From assembly GCA_016235165.1 (NCBI GenBank), contig JACRLX010000012.1:48886-112885 (forward strand): a DNA stretch of 64,000 nucleotides, in the 5' to 3' direction. The DNA is from Rhodocyclales bacterium. Its GTDB lineage: Bacteria; Pseudomonadota; Gammaproteobacteria; Burkholderiales; Rhodocyclaceae. The translations under genes were made by a program, and so were the position numbers. Below the pieces are notes generated by a model, which was not told the DNA's origin, did no database searches, and worked only from the letters and a program-made list of their open reading frames with translations. Positions 29,654 through 39,149 of the stretch are shown piece after piece (position 1 is the first letter of the stretch; every line of letters begins with the position of its first letter).

Positions 29654-32600
29654 ATGTCCGCCCTGCCGACCTACGCCGAACTCCATTGCGTTTCCAACTT
29701 CAGCTTCCTGCGCGGGGCTTCCCATACCGAGGAACTGGTGGCGCGTGCGGTCGAACTGGGCTATGCGGCGCTGGCGATCACCGACGAGTGCAGCTTTGCC
29801 GGCAGCGTGCGCGCCCACCTCGCGGCACGCGGCCAGCCGCTCAAACTGATCCACGGCACCGAATTGACCCTGGCTTGCGGCATGAAGCTGGTGCTGCTGG
29901 CCTGCAACCGCGCCGGCTATGGCAACCTCGCGGCGCTGGTGACGCTGGGGCGGCGCCGCGCGGAGAAGGGCAGCTATCACCTGACGCGCATGGATCTGGC
30001 CGGCTGGGATGGCGGCGGGGTGCCGGATTGCCTGGCCTTGTGGATTTCCGCAGCAGGGACAAGAGTCGGCGCTGGCTCGCTTTGCGCGCCTGGGACGCCG
30101 CTTCGCGGGCAGGCGACGGCGACCTGGCAGGATGAAGCGCGCTGGCTCGCCGAACATTTCCCCGGCCGCGCCTGGATTGCCTATGAGCGCCACCTGCGAC
30201 CCGACGATGGCGAGCGGCTGAGGCATTTGCGCAGCCTGGCCGCCGCCGCGCGTTTGCCGTTGGTGGCGGCCGGCGATGTGCACATGCATGTACGTTCGCG
30301 GCGGCCCTTGCAGGATGCGCTGACCGCGCTGCGCCTGAAGACCACGGTGGCCGAGGCCGGCCATGCGCTGTTCCCCAACGGCGAACGCCACCTGCGTTCG
30401 CGCCTGGCGCTCTCGCGCCTGTATCCGCCCGAGCTGCTGGCCGAGACCATGAAGCTTGCGGCGCGCTGCGAGTTCTCGCTGGCCGAACTGCGCTACGAGT
30501 ATCCCGAGGAGGTGGTTCCGTCCGGCGAGACGCCGGATTCGTGGCTGCGCCGGCTGACCGAGGGCGGCCTCGCCCGCCACTATCCGGCCGGCGTGCCGGA
30601 CAAGGTGCGCAGACAGGTGGAGCACGAACTGCGGTTGATCGCGGAGCTGGCCTATGCGCCCTACTTCCTTACCGTACATGATGTCGTTGCCTGGGCCCGG
30701 CGGCAGGGCATCCTCTGCCAGGGGCGCGGTTCGGCGGCCAACTCGGCGGTTTGCTACGCGCTTGGCATCACGGCGGTGAACCCGGCGGAAAGCGAGATGT
30801 TGTTCGAGCGCTTTGTCTCGAAGGAACGCAACGAGCCGCCCGACATCGATGTCGATTTCGAACACCAGCGGCGCGAGGAAGTGGTCCAGTACATCTACGG
30901 GAAGTACGGCCGCGAGCGCGCCGCGCTGGCCGCCGCGGTGACTTGTTATCGCACCCGCGGCGCCTTGCGTGATGCCGGTCGCGCGCTGGGTTTTCCGCTG
31001 ACGGCAATCGAGCACCTGGCGGCCAACCTGGCCTGGTGGGACCGGCGCGAGGAACTGCCGGCCCGTTTTGCCGAGGCCGGGCTCGATCCAGCCGATCCGG
31101 CGGTGCAGCGCTGGCTGGGCATCGCCGCGATGCTGGTCGGCTTCCCGCGCCACCTGTCGCAGCATGTCGGCGGCTTCGTCATCAGTCGCGGCCGGCTCGA
31201 TCGCCTGGTGCCGGTGGAGAACGCGGCCATGCCTGCGCGCACCGTGATCCAGTGGGACAAGGACGATATCGAGGCGCTGGGCCTGATGAAGGTGGACGTG
31301 CTGGCGCTGGGCATGCTCACGGCGCTGCGCCGCATGTTCGACGCCGTGACCCTGCGTCACGGTTGCCCCCTCGGCCTGGCCGAGGTGCCGCAGGGCGATG
31401 TCGCGACCTACGAAATGATTTCGCGCGCCGATACCGTCGGCGTGTTCCAGATCGAGTCGCGCGCGCAGATGGCGATGCTGCCGCGCCTCAAGCCGGCCGG
31501 CTTCTACGACCTCGTCATCGAGGTGGCGCTGGTGCGCCCGGGGCCGATCCAGGGCGGCATGGTCCATCCCTACCTGCGGCGGCGCGAAGGAAAGGAGCCG
31601 ATCCACTATTACTCGGAAGCCTTGAAAAGCGTGCTCAAGCGCACCCTGGGCGTGCCGATTTTTCAGGAGCAGGCGATGCAGATCGCCATCGTCGCCGCCG
31701 GCTTCACGCCCGGCGAGGCCGACCGGCTGCGGCGCGCCATGGCGGCGTGGAAGAAAAAGGGTGGCCTGGAACCCTTTCGCGACCGGCTGCTGGACGGCAT
31801 GCGCGAGCGTGGCTATCCCGAGGAATTCGCCGCCGCGCTTTACCGCCAGATCCAGGGTTTCGGCGATTACGGTTTTCCCGAGTCGCATGCGGCGAGCTTC
31901 GCCCTGCTGGCCTATGTTTCGGCCTGGCTCAAATGCCATGAGCCGGCGGCCTTCCTGCTCGGCCTGCTCAATGCGCAGCCCATGGGTTTCTACGGGCCGG
32001 CGCAACTGGTGCAGGATGCGCGCCGCCACGGCGTCGCGGTGAAGCCGGTCGATGTCACCGCCAGCGCCTGGGAGTGCTCACTGGAGGGCAAAGATCTTGC
32101 CACCGTGCGCCTTGGCCTGTTGCAGGTGAACGGCCTGCCCGCTGCCGCTGGCGCGCGCATCGTCGCCGCACGCGAACAGGCGCCCTTTGCCGATCTCGCC
32201 GACCTGGCGCGGCGCGCGCGGCTCGGGCAGGGCGAGCTCGACCTGCTGGCCGCCGCCGGCGCGCTGCGGCAGCTTGCCGGCCATCGCCGCCAGGCGGCCT
32301 GGGCCGCCGCCGCCGTGCCGCTGCAACGCGACCTTTTTGCCGGCATCGCGCCGCGCGAAGCGGATGTGCTGTTGCCCGCGCCGCGCGAAGGCGAGGAAAT
32401 CGTCGCCGATTACGGCAGCCTCGGTCTCACCCTTGGTCGCCATCCGCTGGCCTTGTTGCGCGGACGGCTGGCGGCGAAACGCTATCTGTCGGCGCTGGAG
32501 CTACGGCGCCAGGGCGATCGCGCCGTGGTGCGCTGCGCCGGGCTGGTTACCGGCCGCCAGCGCCCTGAAACCGCCAGCGGCGTGATCTTCGTCACCCTGG

Positions 32601-32815
32601 AAGACGAAACCGGCTGCGCCAATGTCGTGGTGTTCAACGAATTGGCGTCCCGCCAGCGCCGACTTCTGCTCGGCAGCCGCCTGCTCGGCGTGGCCGGCCA
32701 GTTGCAGGTGGAAGGCAGGGGCGAGCATGCCGTGGTGCATCTCGTCGCCAAGCGTTTGTTCGACCACAGCGGACTGCTGGGTACCTTGCTGACCCGCAGC
32801 CGGGATTTTCATTGA
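29654..32815 (+). CDS. dnaE2: Error-prone DNA polymerase III alpha-like subunit DnaE2 (ImuC)
   Basis: 1053 aa, standard length. N-terminal PHP domain (YAELHCVSNFSFLRGASH), C-family polymerase catalytic aspartates in EPPDIDVDFEHQRREEVVQYIY and MKVDVLALGML, a YFLTVHDVVAWARRQGILCQGRGSAANS palm segment, and a C-terminal OB fold (VVRCAGLVTGRQRPETASGVIFV) ending in TLLTRSRDFH. It performs translesion synthesis with ImuA and ImuB. In many relatives it follows imuB; here it stands alone with its own SOS box. A type II restriction-modification pair abuts its 3' end. Confidence 0.96.
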   Translation: MSALPTYAELHCVSNFSFLRGASHTEELVARAVELGYAALAITDECSFAGSVRAHLAARGQPLKLIHGTELTLACGMKLVLLACNRAGYGNLAALVTLGRRRAEKGSYHLTRMDLAGWDGGGVPDCLALWISAAGTRVGAGSLCAPGTPLRGQATATWQDEARWLAEHFPGRAWIAYERHLRPDDGERLRHLRSLAAAARLPLVAAGDVHMHVRSRRPLQDALTALRLKTTVAEAGHALFPNGERHLRSRLALSRLYPPELLAETMKLAARCEFSLAELRYEYPEEVVPSGETPDSWLRRLTEGGLARHYPAGVPDKVRRQVEHELRLIAELAYAPYFLTVHDVVAWARRQGILCQGRGSAANSAVCYALGITAVNPAESEMLFERFVSKERNEPPDIDVDFEHQRREEVVQYIYGKYGRERAALAAAVTCYRTRGALRDAGRALGFPLTAIEHLAANLAWWDRREELPARFAEAGLDPADPAVQRWLGIAAMLVGFPRHLSQHVGGFVISRGRLDRLVPVENAAMPARTVIQWDKDDIEALGLMKVDVLALGMLTALRRMFDAVTLRHGCPLGLAEVPQGDVATYEMISRADTVGVFQIESRAQMAMLPRLKPAGFYDLVIEVALVRPGPIQGGMVHPYLRRREGKEPIHYYSEALKSVLKRTLGVPIFQEQAMQIAIVAAGFTPGEADRLRRAMAAWKKKGGLEPFRDRLLDGMRERGYPEEFAAALYRQIQGFGDYGFPESHAASFALLAYVSAWLKCHEPAAFLLGLLNAQPMGFYGPAQLVQDARRHGVAVKPVDVTASAWECSLEGKDLATVRLGLLQVNGLPAAAGARIVAAREQAPFADLADLARRARLGQGELDLLAAAGALRQLAGHRRQAAWAAAAVPLQRDLFAGIAPREADVLLPAPREGEEIVADYGSLGLTLGRHPLALLRGRLAAKRYLSALELRRQGDRAVVRCAGLVTGRQRPETASGVIFVTLEDETGCANVVVFNELASRQRRLLLGSRLLGVAGQLQVEGRGEHAVVHLVAKRLFDHSGLLGTLLTRSRDFH

Positions 32816-32858
32816 GTTCCGCCAGCACCAGAAAACAGAACGCTGGTGGTAATGATCG

Positions 32859-33599
32859 TCATCCCAATCGTGCCGCCTCCGCCGCAACGTGACCCGCAAG
32901 CGCAGTGACAAATGCCTTAAGCCCTGTCATTGACGACATCTCCGCAAACTCGCCACTCGTGGCGGCGCTGCGCTTTGATGTGATGAGACTGGCGGTCGTG
33001 TAAAGCTGTTCCTGCACAAGCTTTTGGCATAGCAGGTCGTAGCGTTCGAGATAGGACGCATTCTTGAATTCCGCAAATACCGGAAAGTGCGGCGATGAGT
33101 CCTTGACCGGCGACCTGGACTTGGCGGCATCCTCGACCATCATCAGCCAGCCGACGAACGGACGCGGCTGTTTTCCGAACGCGCCTTCGCGGTAAGCCGT
33201 CCACAGATCGTGCGCGGTGCCGATGGCCTCTTCGGTGCGGTTGTTGAAGTTGTTGCCGAACGATGGGCCGACCTGGCTCTTCAGCTCGATGGTGGCGATC
33301 AGGTTGCCCTTGTGGATGACCAGCAGATCCCAAAGTTTGGTCGGCCGGAAGTAACCCGGCAAGGTCAGCACCGTGCGTTCACGATGAATCTGCGCGTGGG
33401 CCAAGCCGTTGGCTTTGACGATGTCAATCACCAAGGCAACGAACTCATCCATGTTCTTGCCGCCGGTAACGCCTGCACGTTCGCCCCGGTCGGTTTTGCC
33501 TGATTCAATCTGTTTTGTCGACGCTGCTTTCCGCGCCTTCCAGAACGCCTTTACGGCCTTGCGGGCGCGCTTTTCGTAATCGACAAGATCAAGAGCCAT
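32859..33599 (-). CDS. PaeR7I/XhoI-family type II restriction endonuclease
   Basis: 246 aa, equal to the R.PaeR7I length I recall. The catalytic PD-(D/E)xK-like region is in [37 protein letters not shown], followed by [16 protein letters not shown]. The family cuts CTCGAG as a homodimer; the exact specificity here is inferred. It begins directly after the stop of the methylase gene (TAA then ATG), so methylase is made first. The start [16 protein letters not shown] agrees with the family. GC is lower than neighbours. A separate small gap of 43 bp lies between its stop and the dnaE2 stop. Confidence 0.88.
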   Translation of the reverse strand: MALDLVDYEKRARKAVKAFWKARKAASTKQIESGKTDRGERAGVTGGKNMDEFVALVIDIVKANGLAHAQIHRERTVLTLPGYFRPTKLWDLLVIHKGNLIATIELKSQVGPSFGNNFNNRTEEAIGTAHDLWTAYREGAFGKQPRPFVGWLMMVEDAAKSRSPVKDSSPHFPVFAEFKNASYLERYDLLCQKLVQEQLYTTASLITSKRSAATSGEFAEMSSMTGLKAFVTALAGHVAAEAARLG

Positions 33600-35339
33600 T
33601 TATTCCCCATTGCCTCCAAGGCCGGACTTTTCCTCGTGGCTGAGCCTGTAAAGCTTGAACACGGCACGATTGCACGCCTGCATATCCCGCTTCGTGGCGG
33701 CATCGATCAGTTCAAGCCGCAATGAATCGGAAACGCTTTGCCAATGCGGGAGACGCAGGCGTCTGAGATATTGCGCCTGGAATCTCAGGAAGCCGCCGCG
33801 CATTCTGGTTGAGTAAGTCGCTACGAATAAGCGGGTAACCGCCGAGAGCATTACGGCCTGAAGCGCGCGCAAGTTCCACTGCTCGGAAGTCACGAAATAC
33901 AGATTGTGATGCGGGTACAGTTCCCCCGGTTCGAAAACAATGTGAGCCTCGCCCTTGATGTCGGGAATCAGCAGCTTCGGCTTGCTGGCAAGGGATGGAG
34001 TGATGCGATCGATGGTGCGATACCAGTTGTTCGGGGTTTTCCGCGCACAGTGCCGACCGGCAATGACATCCTTCCGCGATTCAAGATAGCGACGCAGGCG
34101 CGGGTAGTTTTGTAGATCGACCAGTCCACCCGATTCGGAGAACGGATTGATCACGCCCTTCCGCCGCCACTTCACCTCGCCGGATACGATGTCGCGAGTT
34201 GTCACCAATGGCAGCTTTCGGTCCGGTTCGACATCGAGAGTGTCGAAGTCACCGATGAAAGCCTTGTCCGCGCCGGTCGCAACACCGATACCTACCACGC
34301 AACCCGCTTCCTCGAGGCTCGGAAACTGTCGCTCAAGTCGTCGAATAAGCGCCATCTGATCGGCGGATTCGAGGAGCCATGGCTCATCGCCTTCGGTGAC
34401 TCGCGCCAGTTCACGGACGGAGCCGCAATCGTGCGGCAAGGTCTCGGCGCGCAAGGCCTCGGCCAGTTTTTTCAAGGTCGCATGCTCGATGGCGGGGCGA
34501 TGGGCAATGCGTGTCGTGCCAGGGTTATCCCGACCAATGATGGTGATCGCCGGATAGGCGATCACATCGGAATGAAAGGCACGCGTGTCCACCATGTCGA
34601 CATAGATTTTCAGATGGAACTGGTTGGCTACAAGGCTGCGCAACGGGCCACCATAGCGGTTCTTCATCCAGCGATCGGCGCAGATGAAGCCCAGACTACC
34701 GCCAACTGAAAGTGCTGAAAGCGATCGCTCGATGAAGGGAATATATAGATCGGCCCGGTCATACATTGTTTGATAGCGGCCGCGATATTCCGCGAGCAAT
34801 GGCGCCGGTATCAGTTCTTGACGCACGTAGGGCGGATTCCCCACGATGAAATCGAAATCCCGGTCGAGATGAGTCAAAAGGAAGTCGCCACGGATCAACC
34901 ATCGGTCGGCAAGCGCCGTCGCAGTTTGCCTGACCAAATCTTCCTGCAACAGTGTCGTGATTACTGCGTCACGGGTAGATTCAAATGTTCCATGGTGAAG
35001 CTCCACCGCACGAATCGTGTCGCCCAGATCATTCAGCGCATCGCGCGGACCATTTTCGATCCGCCACGCCTTTAACAGCCGCTTGATTGCGGCTAACAGA
35101 AAGTCTCCACCGCCGAATGAGGGTTCCAGGAGGCACTTCCGGGTCAGCGCCTGGTCTTCGGTATATCCGATCAGATCGAGGATGAACTCGACAACTTCGA
35201 CTTTCGTGAAGATTGCCCCTCGCGATTCCGTTCCTTCCGCAGTCGACAACTTCTCCAGTGCAGCTGCCGCCTTGGCGGAAAGCGAGCCGCTCATTCGATC
35301 ATTCAAGTCAAGATTGAATTGCCGCGATGTGAAGTTCAT
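33600..35339 (-). CDS. Type II N6-adenine DNA methyltransferase (PaeR7I-type)
   Basis: 579 aa. SAM-binding motif I-like [19 protein letters not shown] and the catalytic NPPY motif ([19 protein letters not shown]) mark an N6-adenine methylase of the Eco57I/TaqI group. The C-terminal part is a target-recognition region ([36 protein letters not shown]). It should protect the same CTCGAG-type site as the endonuclease encoded immediately downstream. No controller (C) protein gene is visible. It is translated toward dnaE2. Confidence 0.9.
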   Translation of the reverse strand: MNFTSRQFNLDLNDRMSGSLSAKAAAALEKLSTAEGTESRGAIFTKVEVVEFILDLIGYTEDQALTRKCLLEPSFGGGDFLLAAIKRLLKAWRIENGPRDALNDLGDTIRAVELHHGTFESTRDAVITTLLQEDLVRQTATALADRWLIRGDFLLTHLDRDFDFIVGNPPYVRQELIPAPLLAEYRGRYQTMYDRADLYIPFIERSLSALSVGGSLGFICADRWMKNRYGGPLRSLVANQFHLKIYVDMVDTRAFHSDVIAYPAITIIGRDNPGTTRIAHRPAIEHATLKKLAEALRAETLPHDCGSVRELARVTEGDEPWLLESADQMALIRRLERQFPSLEEAGCVVGIGVATGADKAFIGDFDTLDVEPDRKLPLVTTRDIVSGEVKWRRKGVINPFSESGGLVDLQNYPRLRRYLESRKDVIAGRHCARKTPNNWYRTIDRITPSLASKPKLLIPDIKGEAHIVFEPGELYPHHNLYFVTSEQWNLRALQAVMLSAVTRLFVATYSTRMRGGFLRFQAQYLRRLRLPHWQSVSDSLRLELIDAATKRDMQACNRAVFKLYRLSHEEKSGLGGNGE

Positions 35340-35488
35340 GATCCCTGTGGTTTACGCTTAAGACTTCACCGGCGTCGGTTGAGTACATGGGGTAACAACG
35401 CCAATCTACTCATGAAGCAATCGCTGGTTTCATTATGCCAGCGATGCACCATCGATCGCCAAAGCCCCACATTCATCATTGGGCGGCC

Positions 35489-35620
35489 AGTGGCATGATC
35501 TTCGTTGATCTGGAAGAAGGAGCTGATCCAGCCGAGGGAATGGTGCTCGTCGATTTGGCGTCTCGCCAGCGCCGACTTTTGCGCAACACGCTGCCCACCC
35601 GCAGCCGCGACTTCCACTAG
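35489..35620 (+). pseudogene. Decayed second copy of the dnaE2 C-terminal end
   Basis: The plus-strand reading SGMIFVDLEEG, then VLVDLASRQRRLL, then LPTRSRDFH-stop matches the intact dnaE2 tail (SGVIFVTLEDETG, VFNELASRQRRLL, LLTRSRDFH-stop). About 36 codons between RRLL and TRSRDFH are missing. It lies beyond the restriction-modification genes, so those genes sit between two dnaE2 3' ends. It is the residue of the insertion event or of an older allele. Confidence 0.85.
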
Positions 35621-35629
35621 ACTTCCTGC

Positions 35630-36505
35630 ATGGAACGCATCGATTTTGCCGCCGCCGACGGCTACCCACTCGCCGCCTATCGCTTCGATCCGCACGGTCC
35701 GACGCGGGGACAGGTCGCGATCGCGGCGGCGATGGCGGTGCCGCAAGCCTTCTACAGCCACTTCGCGCGCTGGCTGGCGCGGTGCGGCTATGTCGCGTGG
35801 ACCTTCGACTATCGCGGTATTGGTGAATCGCTCAAGGGCCCGCGCCGGCGGGTGAAGGCCGATCTTGCCGACTGGCTGCACAAGGACTACGACGCCTTGC
35901 TGCGGCACATCGCGGCCGGGGCGCCCGAGCAGCCGCTGATGGTCGTCGGCCACAGCTTCGGCGGCCAGGTGGTGCCCCTGCTGCCTTCGCGCGAGCGCCT
36001 CGCCGGCTTGGTGAACATCGCCGTTGGCAGCGGTTCGACGCGCCATCTGGCGCCGCGCACGAGGCGTTCGGCACCATTGTTGTGGCATGTGCTGGCGCCG
36101 ACGCTTTGCCCCTTGTTCGGTTACTTTCCCGGGTCGCGCATCGGCGTCGTCGGTGATCTGCCCACCGGCGCCATGATGCAATGGCGGCGCTGGTGCCTGA
36201 CGCCGGAATACCTGCTCAGCGGCGAGCCCGGCGCGCGCGAGGCTTATGCCACGGCAAGCTACCCGGTGCTGGCGTTGAGCTTTGCCGACGATGAGCTGTT
36301 GCACGAATCCGGCTCGCACCTGTTGCACGGCGCTTACCGCCAGGGCGGGGTGGACTATCGTTCGATCACGCCCGCCGCGCATGGCTTGCAACGCATCGGG
36401 CATTTTGGTTTTTTCAAGCCCCAGGGCGAGGCCGCCCTGTGGCCGCTGGTCACCGAATGGCTGGACCATGCCGGCGGCGCCTGGCGGCGGACCAGGGCGC
36501 CCTGA
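35630..36505 (+). CDS. Alpha/beta hydrolase
   Basis: 291 aa. The nucleophile elbow is GHSFGG (MVVGHSFGGQVVPLL), an oxyanion region VPQAFYSHFARWL lies early, and the likely catalytic histidine is in RIGHFGFFKP near the C terminus, with an acidic residue in SFADDELL. It resembles a family of predicted hydrolases without known substrate. It starts 9 bp after the dnaE2 remnant stop, so it was probably the original gene downstream of dnaE2. It is convergent with the next gene. Confidence 0.8.
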   Translation: MERIDFAAADGYPLAAYRFDPHGPTRGQVAIAAAMAVPQAFYSHFARWLARCGYVAWTFDYRGIGESLKGPRRRVKADLADWLHKDYDALLRHIAAGAPEQPLMVVGHSFGGQVVPLLPSRERLAGLVNIAVGSGSTRHLAPRTRRSAPLLWHVLAPTLCPLFGYFPGSRIGVVGDLPTGAMMQWRRWCLTPEYLLSGEPGAREAYATASYPVLALSFADDELLHESGSHLLHGAYRQGGVDYRSITPAAHGLQRIGHFGFFKPQGEAALWPLVTEWLDHAGGAWRRTRAP

Positions 36506-36549
36506 CCGTTTCCGACGCGAAGCGAAAAGTCGGCGCTGACGATACGGCG

Positions 36550-39102
36550 CTAGCCGTCGAGCGCCCGGCGCAGATCGGCGATGGTCTGCTCCAGCTTGGC
36601 CAGCAGCAGCCGACAGCCGGCATCGATTTCCTCGGGCTTGCCTTCCTTCAGGATCAGCGCGTGCAGTTGTTTCGCGCTGTCGGCGAGTTGCGTGGCGCCG
36701 ACGCTGCCGGCCGATCCCTTCAGCGTATGCGTCAATTCCCGCAGCCCGGCCAGGTTGCCGCTGGTACGAAAGTCCTCGATGCGCGCGATGTCCTTGAGGT
36801 GGGTGTCGGCAAACAGCGCGAGGATGCGCGAATAGGTGCGCATGTCGCCGCGCACCACATCGAGGCCGCGGTCAATATCCAGGCCCGCCACCTGTTCGAG
36901 ACGGTGCCGCCACGCCACGGTGTCGCGCGGGGGCTCCGTCGCGGCAACCCGGCGCGCCGGCTCCGGGGGGGCGGCTTCATCGGATTCCCCGGCTTCGGTA
37001 GCGGTGGGCCGCTCGTCCGTTTGTGTCGGCCGCTGCGGGCTGCGCTGCAACCAGGTCAACAGCGCGGCATACAGGTCCTCGGGCTCGACCGGCTTGGCGA
37101 CGAAGTCGTCCATCCCCGCGTCGAGGCAGGCGCAGCGGTTTTCCTCGAACACATTGGCGGTCAGGGCGAGGATGGGTACGTCCCGACAGGAGCGCAGGCC
37201 ACGGATCGCACGTGTCGCTTCGAGGCCATCCAGGCGCGGCATCTGGATGTCCATCAGGATCAGCTGGTAGCGGCCCGAGGCGGCCTTGTCGATCGCATCC
37301 ATGCCGTCCACGGCGATGTCGGTATCCATGCCGGCGCCATACAGCAGTTCGAGGGCGACTTCGCGGTTGATCACGTTGTCCTCCACCAGCAGCAGCTTCG
37401 CTCCGCCGTGCTGGCGGCGCAGCTCGGCCTCGCTGCTCTCGGCGTTCAGCGTTGTGGTTTCGGGCATCACGCCGTGTCCGCGCTGCAGGCGCGCGGTGAA
37501 CCAGAAGCGGCTGCCCTGGCCGGGCCGGCTCTCGACCCCGACCTCGCCTTCCATCAGTTCGGCGAGGTGGCGGGTAATCGCCAGGCCGAGGCCCGCGCCG
37601 CCATAGCTGCGCGTGTCGGAGCCGTCGATCTGGCCAAAGGCGTGGAACAGGTTGGTCAGTTCTTCCGCGGCAACGCCGATGCCGTGGTCTTCGACTTCGA
37701 AGCGTAGCAGCAGCGTGTCGGCGAACTCCCCGATCAGCTTGACCCGCAGCTGGATACGGCCCTTTTCCGAGAACTTGATGGCGTTCGAGACGTAGTTAAA
37801 CAATGCCTGGCGCAGCCGCATCGGGTCGCCGCGCAGCCAGGGCGGAACCTGGTCGGCTTCGATGTCGAGCACCAGCTGCCGCGCCCTGGCGTCGTCAAAG
37901 GTCTGCGAGCGGACGTGGTCGAGGACTGCCGGCAGGGCAAAGTCCTTGTGATCCAGTTGCAGGGTATTGGATTCGATTTTCGAGATGTCGAGGATGTCTT
38001 CGATCACCGACAGCAGGTGGTTTGCCGCGGTATCGACCTTCGCCAGTCGCTCGGCCTGGGCTGGCGTCGGCTTGCCTCGACGCAGGAGATGGGTCAGGCC
38101 GATGATGGCGTTCATCGGCGTGCGGATTTCATGGCTGATATTGGCCAGGAAGCGGCTTTTGGCCTGGCTGGCCCGCTCCGCTGCTTCCTTGGCGGCGGCA
38201 AGCTCGGCGGTGCGTGCGACGACCTGTTCCTCGAGTTGGTCGCGATGCCGCGCCAGTTCTTCGCGGCTGGCGTCGAGCGCCGCGGTGCGCTCGGCGACCT
38301 GGTCGGTCATCTGGTTGAATTCACGCGCCAGCTCGCCAAGCTCGTCCGCGTCGCCCGCTTCGACACGGGCCGCCGCATCGCCGGTGGCCAGGCGCCGGGT
38401 GCCGGCGCGGATCTGGCTGAGGCGGCGCAGCACCAGGCGATCGATCAGCAGGCCGAGCAGCACGAACATCAGGGCGTAGGCAGGCAGGCTCCAGCCCAGG
38501 CGCTGCAACCAGCGGTCGAGGGCCACCGCGTCGTAGTGCGCGACCGGCATGCGCACGCTGATCAGGCCGCGGACCTCGCCGAGGCGGAATTCCTCTCCGC
38601 GCATGTCGCCGGCGGCGGGGGCGTACCCGTCGGCGCCATGGCAGCCCAGGCAAGGCGTCGCGATGCGCAAGGGCATGGCGTATTGCCGAAACGGATCGCC
38701 ATTGAAATCGACCACCGGCTCGATGCGTTCGCCGGCCTGGGGGTTGTCGCGAAACCACTTGATGGCGTCGAGTTCGGAACGGTCGGCCTGGTTCTCCGGA
38801 TTGCGCGGATGGTCGGAGACGGCGCGGAAATGAATCTTGCTGCCGGTCAGGCGCCCGAATTCGCGCGAGATGCGGTCCAGCGCCAGCTCCGGGGCGAATC
38901 CGGCGGGGCCGCGATTGGCGCCGACCTGTCCGTGATAGGTGAAATAGGTGGCATGCAGCAGGCCACCGATGGCGCGGGCATCGCGCCACAAGCGCTGTTC
39001 CTGTTCGCCGGCCTGGCGCCGGTATTCCAGCCCGAGGTCGAGCATCGAGACCACCCCCGCCAGGATGACGAGGGCAAACCAGATCTTTCCACGCAGGCTC
39101 AT
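36550..39102 (-). CDS. c-haem-sensing hybrid histidine kinase (Tll0287-like/DUF3365-HAMP-HisKA-HATPase-REC-Hpt)
   Basis: 850 aa. Membrane helix ~6-25, periplasmic DUF3365/Tll0287-like domain with one haem-c motif ([15 protein letters not shown]), second helix (~210-230), HAMP, coiled coil, HisKA ([19 protein letters not shown]), HATPase ([23 protein letters not shown]), REC ([26 protein letters not shown]) and C-terminal Hpt with [15 protein letters not shown]. The haem suggests redox or gas sensing in the periplasm. It is the last of three same-strand signalling genes and starts 47 bp after the GGDEF-EAL gene. Confidence 0.9.
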   Translation of the reverse strand: MSLRGKIWFALVILAGVVSMLDLGLEYRRQAGEQEQRLWRDARAIGGLLHATYFTYHGQVGANRGPAGFAPELALDRISREFGRLTGSKIHFRAVSDHPRNPENQADRSELDAIKWFRDNPQAGERIEPVVDFNGDPFRQYAMPLRIATPCLGCHGADGYAPAAGDMRGEEFRLGEVRGLISVRMPVAHYDAVALDRWLQRLGWSLPAYALMFVLLGLLIDRLVLRRLSQIRAGTRRLATGDAAARVEAGDADELGELAREFNQMTDQVAERTAALDASREELARHRDQLEEQVVARTAELAAAKEAAERASQAKSRFLANISHEIRTPMNAIIGLTHLLRRGKPTPAQAERLAKVDTAANHLLSVIEDILDISKIESNTLQLDHKDFALPAVLDHVRSQTFDDARARQLVLDIEADQVPPWLRGDPMRLRQALFNYVSNAIKFSEKGRIQLRVKLIGEFADTLLLRFEVEDHGIGVAAEELTNLFHAFGQIDGSDTRSYGGAGLGLAITRHLAELMEGEVGVESRPGQGSRFWFTARLQRGHGVMPETTTLNAESSEAELRRQHGGAKLLLVEDNVINREVALELLYGAGMDTDIAVDGMDAIDKAASGRYQLILMDIQMPRLDGLEATRAIRGLRSCRDVPILALTANVFEENRCACLDAGMDDFVAKPVEPEDLYAALLTWLQRSPQRPTQTDERPTATEAGESDEAAPPEPARRVAATEPPRDTVAWRHRLEQVAGLDIDRGLDVVRGDMRTYSRILALFADTHLKDIARIEDFRTSGNLAGLRELTHTLKGSAGSVGATQLADSAKQLHALILKEGKPEEIDAGCRLLLAKLEQTIADLRRALDG

Positions 39103-39149
39103 TTCAGCAAGACATCAAAGGCTGCCCAAGGGGCTTGAGTCTAGCGTAA

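Noticed and set aside
29306-32029. 907-aa minus-strand ORF opposite dnaE2
   Set aside because: Antisense shadow of a full-length DnaE2 with all catalytic motifs.
35420-35445. ATCGCTGG/CCAGCGAT hairpin upstream of the methylase as a controller-protein box
   Set aside because: No C-protein gene is present and C-boxes have a different sequence; 10-nt loop hairpin left unassigned.
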